From: Flammeovirgaceae bacterium
GTDB lineage: Bacteria; Bacteroidota; Bacteroidia; Cytophagales; Cyclobacteriaceae
Assembly: GCA_003228395.1 (NCBI GenBank)
Contig: QIDJ01000232.1
Span: 1-10,590, forward strand
Length of the DNA: 10,590 bases
Reading direction: 5' to 3'
A program made the position numbers and the translations under genes. Below the pieces are notes generated by a model that did not search any database, was not told where the DNA came from, and saw only the letters and a list, made by a program, of their open reading frames with translations. Of the stretch, positions 6,542 through 10,590 are shown piece after piece; positions within the stretch are counted from its first letter, which is position 1; every line of letters starts with the position of its first letter.

Positions 6542-7858
6542 ATGGCATACCTTCAGCAGATTATTTTTCTATTAATACTTGGCACAGCCGGTTATTTTCT
6601 TTGGAAAAGAATAATCCTGATACGCAACAATATTCGTTTGGGCAAGAATCTTGATAGGACGGATAACCATTCTGAACGGTTTAAGTCGATGCTACTTGTG
6701 GCATTTGGACAGCGTAAGATGTTTAAAAACATAATTCCGGCCATCCTTCATTTGTTTGTATATGTAGGATTTGTAGTGATCAACTTCGAAGTGCTCGAGT
6801 TCATCATTGACGGGCTGGCAGGAACACACCGGATTTTTGCTCCATACCTGGGTGGATTTTATAATGTGCTGATGAATATTTTTGAATTTCTGGCTGTGAG
6901 TGTGCTGGCAGCTTGTGCCGTATTTCTTTTCAGAAGAAATGTACTCAGAGTTAAACGTTTCACTCAACCGGAAATGACTTCGTGGCCCTTACTGGATGCC
7001 AACCTCATTCTTATTACAGAAATTGTGCTTATGCTGGCTATCCTCAGCATGAATGCGGCAGATCAGGTACTGCAAACCCGCGGTGTAACCGGGTATGTTT
7101 TTACCGGCCAATTGGTGTTTAGCGGTTTTCTGGTTCCCGGGTTTGACGGTCTGCCTGCCGGCTGGCTTGTATTCATTGAGCGTTTTGCCTGGTGGTTTCA
7201 TATTATTGGCATTCTCGGTTTTGCGATTTATGTTACCTGGTCAAAGCACTTGCATATCTTCATGGCTTTCCCCAACACCTGGTATTCCGATCTTACCCCC
7301 ATGGGTAAAATGGAAAATATGGATTCGGTGACCAATGAGGTAAAGATCATGCTTGGGCTTACTACCGATGGCGCCGCCGCACAGGCACCGGAGGAAATTG
7401 GCAGGTTTGGCGCAAAAGATATTAATGACCTTACCTGGAAAAACCTGATGGACGCCTATACATGCACCGAGTGCGGAAGATGTACAGCCGAGTGCCCGGC
7501 CAATCAAACAGGCAAGAAACTTTCACCCCGGAAGATCATGATGGATGTGCGGGACAGAACAGAGGAGGTGGGAAACAGTCTGGTAAAAAACGGAAAAGGG
7601 TTTGACGACGGAAAGTCGTTGCTGGGGGATTATATTATAAAAGAAGAACTGAATGCCTGCACCTCATGCAATGCCTGTGTGGAGGCCTGCCCGGTTCTTA
7701 TAAATCCGTTGCAAATAATACTCGAAATGCGCAGGTACATTGCCATGGAAGAATCAGGTTCGCCGGCACAGTGGAATATCATGTTTCAAAATATTGAAAC
7801 CAGTTTTTCGCCATGGAAATTTGCCCCTGCAGATCGATTTAACTGGGCGAAGGAATAA
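6542..7858 (+). CDS. Membrane-bound [4Fe-4S] oxidoreductase subunit (NarI-like membrane domain plus HdrC-like ferredoxin domain)
   Basis: A 438-residue protein in two parts. Residues 1-240 hold about five hydrophobic segments (about 3-21, 66-88, 113-131, 153-171 and 210-232), with His70, His220, His236 and His238 near membrane ends, as in the haem-b-binding NarI-like domain of HdrE-type proteins. Residues about 300-390 hold a two-cluster ferredoxin module: CTECGRCTAECP (308-319) and CTSCNACVEACP (373-384), both complete CxxCxxCxxxCP sets, so two [4Fe-4S] clusters. The CCG-domain gene follows 54 bases later. Together they correspond to the two halves of fused Fe-S proteins (DUF224/HdrD-like) such as the EtfAB:menaquinone oxidoreductase (EMO) proposed in syntrophic bacteria. 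I infer electron transfer between a soluble partner, possibly electron-transfer flavoprotein, and menaquinone; the partner is not in the window. Specific donor unproven. Confidence 0.85.
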   Translation: MAYLQQIIFLLILGTAGYFLWKRIILIRNNIRLGKNLDRTDNHSERFKSMLLVAFGQRKMFKNIIPAILHLFVYVGFVVINFEVLEFIIDGLAGTHRIFAPYLGGFYNVLMNIFEFLAVSVLAACAVFLFRRNVLRVKRFTQPEMTSWPLLDANLILITEIVLMLAILSMNAADQVLQTRGVTGYVFTGQLVFSGFLVPGFDGLPAGWLVFIERFAWWFHIIGILGFAIYVTWSKHLHIFMAFPNTWYSDLTPMGKMENMDSVTNEVKIMLGLTTDGAAAQAPEEIGRFGAKDINDLTWKNLMDAYTCTECGRCTAECPANQTGKKLSPRKIMMDVRDRTEEVGNSLVKNGKGFDDGKSLLGDYIIKEELNACTSCNACVEACPVLINPLQIILEMRRYIAMEESGSPAQWNIMFQNIETSFSPWKFAPADRFNWAKE

Positions 7859-7912
7859 ACAAATGGAATTGATGCAAACATTCAATAAGCAGATATAAAA
7901 ATCATATAGACA

Positions 7913-8713
7913 ATGGATGAGGCTCAGAAATTGAACGTACCTGTAATGGCTGAATTGGCCGCAAAAAATGAATCTCCTGAAATTCTCTTTTGGGTAGGAT
8001 GCGCAGGATCGTATGATGACCGGTATAAAAAAGTAACGCGGGCATTCATAAAAATTCTTAATAAACTAAACATAAGCTATGCCGTGCTGGGAACCGAAGA
8101 AACCTGCACAGGCGATCCGGCAAGGAGGGCAGGAAATGAGTTTCTATATCAGATGCAGGCCACGGCAAATATTCAGGTTCTGGACGGCTATAAAATCAAG
8201 AAAATCGTAACGACATGTCCACACTGCTTTAATACACTAAAAAATGAGTATCCTGATCTCGGAGGTAATTATGAGGTGACACATCATTCGGTATTTCTGC
8301 AACAGCTTATTGATGAAGGTAAAATCAAAGTAAAGGATGGTGGAAGTTTCAAAGGAAAGAAAATCACCTATCACGATTCCTGCTTCCTGGGCCGGGCAAA
8401 TGATATTTATGAAGCGCCACGCAAGGTACTGGAAGAAATGGACGCGCATCTTGTTGAAATGAAAAACTGCCGGAGCCAGGGGCTTTGCTGCGGGGCAGGA
8501 GGGGCTCAGATGTTCAAAGAGGCCGAACCGGGCGCCAAAGAGGTTTTTGAGAAGCGTACATCCGAAGCGCTGGCTACAGGTGCCAGTGTAGTTGCATCTG
8601 CTTGCCCGTTTTGTATGACCATGCTATCAGATGGCATTAAAAATGAAGAGAAAGAGTCAGAGGTGGAAGTCAGGGATATCGTCGAAATTGTTGCAGAATC
8701 ACTAAATTTATAA
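7913..8713 (+). CDS. CCG-domain (HdrB/HdrD-like) Fe-S oxidoreductase subunit
   Basis: A 266-residue soluble protein with two CCG (cysteine-rich) domains, the type that binds non-cubane iron-sulfur clusters in heterodisulfide reductase HdrB. The second domain is complete: Cys157 in YHDSCFLGR, CCGAGG (192-197) and CPFC (231-234). The first has Cys30 in FWVGCAGSYDD, TCTGDPARRAGNEF (64-77) with only one cysteine where CCG has two, and CPHC (102-105). This CTG form is, from memory, usual in close Bacteroidota relatives, so I read it as a family feature. The protein has no transmembrane segment and presumably docks on the membrane Fe-S subunit encoded just upstream, forming the catalytic or electron-entry half. 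The start at 7913 is the first ATG and lacks an evident ribosome site; the conserved part begins near residue 12, so a slightly later start is possible. Confidence 0.87.
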   Translation: MDEAQKLNVPVMAELAAKNESPEILFWVGCAGSYDDRYKKVTRAFIKILNKLNISYAVLGTEETCTGDPARRAGNEFLYQMQATANIQVLDGYKIKKIVTTCPHCFNTLKNEYPDLGGNYEVTHHSVFLQQLIDEGKIKVKDGGSFKGKKITYHDSCFLGRANDIYEAPRKVLEEMDAHLVEMKNCRSQGLCCGAGGAQMFKEAEPGAKEVFEKRTSEALATGASVVASACPFCMTMLSDGIKNEEKESEVEVRDIVEIVAESLNL

Positions 8714-8842
8714 AGGTCTGATATTCAGTTTATTAATTTTATTTATTCCATTTCTGGAGAATCTGCTGGCATTATAAAAGAATCTGGTAAACTAATATTC
8801 TTCCTTTTTCGTTAATTTTGAATATTAATAAACTTTTATAAA
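8714..8842. other. AT-rich intergenic gap, promoter region of the 160-residue gene
   Basis: A 129-base AT-rich stretch. A TAATTTTG at 8813-8820 matches the -7 consensus 22 bases before the ATG at 8843. No TTTG lies at the normal -33 distance. No small gene or hairpin terminator for the upstream Fe-S pair is evident. Confidence 0.4.
8813..8820 (+). promoter_or_regulatory. Bacteroidota -7 box for the 160-residue gene
   Basis: Exact TAnnTTTG match (TAATTTTG), 22 bases ahead of the start codon, a leader length typical for the phylum. The -33 element is not recognisable, which lowers confidence. Confidence 0.45.
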
Positions 8843-9325
8843 ATGTTTGTGGAGTTTGAAAAAATGGCAGGAAATTCCAGGGTTTGGCTTTACCAGGTCG
8901 ACCGTGATTTAACTGCTGAAGAGCAAAAATTTATACTTGAACAAACTAAAAACTTTCTCACCACCTGGGCGGCACATGGCGCGGATCTTAGTAGTTCAGT
9001 CAAAATATTTTATAAACGATTTCTGGTTATACTTGTGGATGAGAATTTCGCAAGTGTAAGCGGGTGCTCGATCGACTCGTCTGTCCATTTTGTAAAAGCC
9101 CTTGAAACGGAGTTGAAGGTTAATTTCTTTGACAGGACTAATGTAGCGTTTCTTGAAGATGGCAATGTCTTTCTGGAACCGCTGAACAAAATAAAAAACC
9201 GGGTATCAGAAGGGATCATATCGGGCGATACACTCACATTCAACAATCTGGTTAAAAACAAAGCAGAACTGGAGAAAAGCTGGATGGTGCCTGCATCTGA
9301 AACCTGGCTGAGCAGGTATTTATAA
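8843..9325 (+). CDS. Conserved Bacteroidota protein, usually labelled 'ABC transporter ATPase' without support
   Basis: A 160-residue protein that I recognise as a conserved Bacteroidota family. Databases often call it 'ABC transporter ATPase', but no Walker A (GxxGxGKT/S), ABC signature (LSGGQ) or Walker B is present, and the length is far below that of an ABC ATPase. Recognisable segments are RVWLYQVDRDLTAEE (13-27), TWAAHGADL (41-49), VSGCSIDSSVHFVKALE (72-88, with Cys75 and Asp78) and VNFFDRTNVAFL (93-104). The C-terminus ends WLSRYL. There is no signal peptide or membrane segment, so it is probably cytoplasmic. The compact GCSIDSS motif could be a functional site, but no enzyme class can be named. 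It lies between the Fe-S pair and the TPR/PD40 gene, 28 bases before the latter, so those two are probably co-transcribed. Confidence 0.8.
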   Translation: MFVEFEKMAGNSRVWLYQVDRDLTAEEQKFILEQTKNFLTTWAAHGADLSSSVKIFYKRFLVILVDENFASVSGCSIDSSVHFVKALETELKVNFFDRTNVAFLEDGNVFLEPLNKIKNRVSEGIISGDTLTFNNLVKNKAELEKSWMVPASETWLSRYL

Positions 9326-9353
9326 ACGATAGCAGACTATTAATTTGGCAGAG

Positions 9354-10590
9354 ATGGCAAAGAAAGTATATCTATTGAGTGTCTTATTGTTGCTGGCTAT
9401 AACGGTTTCGGGTCAGAAAAGTGCGATCAAGAAAGGCACAAAAAAAATTAACAGGGGGGAATACAATGAAGCCATCGCATACTTTCAGAAAGCCCTCGAC
9501 GATCCGGAGTATAAGGGTGAAACCAGTTTTCGTATTGCTGAAGCATATCGTCTTTCAAACCGTTTGGATGAGGCAACCCCTTACTATAAAGATGCCATTA
9601 ATAACAGGTACAATGATCCCAATGCCTTGTTTTATTATGCTTTTTCGCTGAAAACAGCAGGAGAATATGCGGAAGCCGAAAGGCAATTGAAGCGTTTTCT
9701 CGAAGTTGCCGAGGATCCTTTTTATATAAGCAGAGCAGAGCAGGAACTCGACAACTTATCCTACCTGATCGTACTTTCTGAGAAAAAAAACTATTACCGC
9801 GTAAAAAATCTTGCAGCTATTAATACCAGGCATGACGAATATTCGCCGGTTTATAATAACGGGGAGATGTATTTTACCAGCAACCGGGAATCCGGCAAGA
9901 TTTACAAAGCTACCGGCACCTCATTTACCGATATTTATAAAGTTAAAACCAGCGGGGCCAGAGTGGATACTACTACCCTTCAGCGGCTTGGAGATGAAAT
10001 TAATTTTCACAATGTAAATGAAGGTACCCTGGCCTTTTCACCAGATGGAAAGACGATGGTGTTTGCACGTGGCAACAGCGGAAAAAGACGGGGGACACAA
10101 GATGTAGATTTATATATCAGCCGTTTCAGAAACAGAAAATGGTCCGAACCAAGATTGCTAAGTATAAATAACCCAAAAACATGGGATTCTACGCCGGCAT
10201 TCAGTACCGATGGGCGGACATTGTACTTTTCTTCGAACCGGGAAGGTGGCGAGGGGGGGATTGACTTGTATTCTTCCCGTATCGACCGTAGAGGCAGATA
10301 CAGTAAACCCAAAAATATGGGCCCTGAAATTAATACCCCGGGTGATGAAATGTTTCCTTATGTGGCAGACGATGCAAGCTTATATTTTTCATCTTCCGGA
10401 CAACCTGGCTTTGGCGGATTGGACATTTTTGTTGCCAAACGGAAAAGCGGAAGGATAGTCATAGAAAACCTGGGTAAGCCGATGAATTCAAGCTATGATG
10501 ACTTTGCCTTCTTTCTTTATAAACCCGACCGGGGATTTTTTGCTTCGAACAGACTTGAATCTATAGGTGGAGATGATATTTTTACATTTC
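9354..10590 (+). CDS. TPR and PD40 beta-propeller envelope protein (OmpA-family/PorE-like), 5' part
   Basis: This frame starts with the ATG at 9354 and stays open to the window's end, giving 412 residues without a stop. Residues 1-20 form a signal peptide (hydrophobic core, then VSGQ); no lipobox cysteine is visible, so it should be a periplasmic or outer-membrane-associated protein and not a lipoprotein. About 22-140 are helical TPR-like repeats (GEYNEAIAYFQKAL at 35-48, then AGEYAEAERQLKRFL at 102-116). From about 160 come five PD40/WD40-like blade motifs: DEYSPVYNNGEMYFTSNRE (161-179), EGTLAFSPDGKTMVFARG (223-240), STPAFSTDGRTLYFSSNRE (279-297), a fourth at 331-360 and a fifth at 381-412. 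This order, TPR then propeller, matches Bacteroidota OmpA-family proteins including PorE of the type IX secretion system, which continue with a carboxypeptidase-regulatory and an OmpA-like domain. Those would lie beyond the edge, so the PorE link is inference. Confidence 0.85.
   Translation, partial: MAKKVYLLSVLLLLAITVSGQKSAIKKGTKKINRGEYNEAIAYFQKALDDPEYKGETSFRIAEAYRLSNRLDEATPYYKDAINNRYNDPNALFYYAFSLKTAGEYAEAERQLKRFLEVAEDPFYISRAEQELDNLSYLIVLSEKKNYYRVKNLAAINTRHDEYSPVYNNGEMYFTSNRESGKIYKATGTSFTDIYKVKTSGARVDTTTLQRLGDEINFHNVNEGTLAFSPDGKTMVFARGNSGKRRGTQDVDLYISRFRNRKWSEPRLLSINNPKTWDSTPAFSTDGRTLYFSSNREGGEGGIDLYSSRIDRRGRYSKPKNMGPEINTPGDEMFPYVADDASLYFSSSGQPGFGGLDIFVAKRKSGRIVIENLGKPMNSSYDDFAFFLYKPDRGFFASNRLESIGGDDIFTF

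Noticed and set aside
8843..9325. ABC transporter ATPase
   Set aside because: No Walker A, signature or Walker B motif and too short; the label common in databases is not supported by the sequence.

Overview
The window reads as ordinary chromosomal DNA of a member of the Bacteroidota. Three things point there. The putative promoters carry the TAnnTTTG -7 box of that phylum and there are few strong Shine-Dalgarno sites. Several proteins are of types common in it: a 160-residue protein usually mislabelled 'ABC transporter ATPase', a cysteine-poor DksA/TraR protein, a split HdrC-like/CCG iron-sulfur pair, and a TPR plus PD40 envelope protein. Base composition is moderate, with AT-rich gaps. No phage, insertion sequence, CRISPR array or recognisable defence locus is visible.

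Layout. 1-654: 3' end of an outer-membrane beta-barrel gene. 699-1654 (minus): a two-gene unit, ytoQ then a DinB-superfamily gene, joined by an ATGA overlap. 1655-1873: divergent gap holding a small unexplained reading frame. 1874-3172: CapA-family metallophosphoesterase-like protein. 3294-4376 (minus): lipoprotein form of isoaspartyl peptidase/asparaginase. 4490-6271: DksA/TraR-like protein, ScpB and an RluB-type pseudouridine synthase, closely packed. 6313-6465 (minus): a self-contained tRNA-Phe(GAA) unit with promoter, encoded CCA and terminator. 6542-8713: a membrane [4Fe-4S] protein and a CCG-domain protein, probably one electron-transfer complex linked to the quinone pool. 8843-9325: the uncharacterised 160-residue conserved protein. 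9354 to the right edge: start of a TPR/PD40 protein, probably of the OmpA-family/PorE-like type, cut by the window end.

Functional links. ytoQ and the DinB-like gene are probably co-transcribed and may serve in detoxification or salvage, but substrates are unknown. scpB and rluB are a pair seen near each other in other bacteria (chromosome segregation and rRNA modification). The two Fe-S genes almost certainly work together. Otherwise this is mixed housekeeping and envelope content. I did not find a convincing previously undescribed system. The most useful second looks are the zinc-ligand-poor DksA-like protein, the split EMO/Hdr-like complex, the misnamed 160-residue family, and the tRNA-Phe 3' end with its double CCA merging into the terminator.
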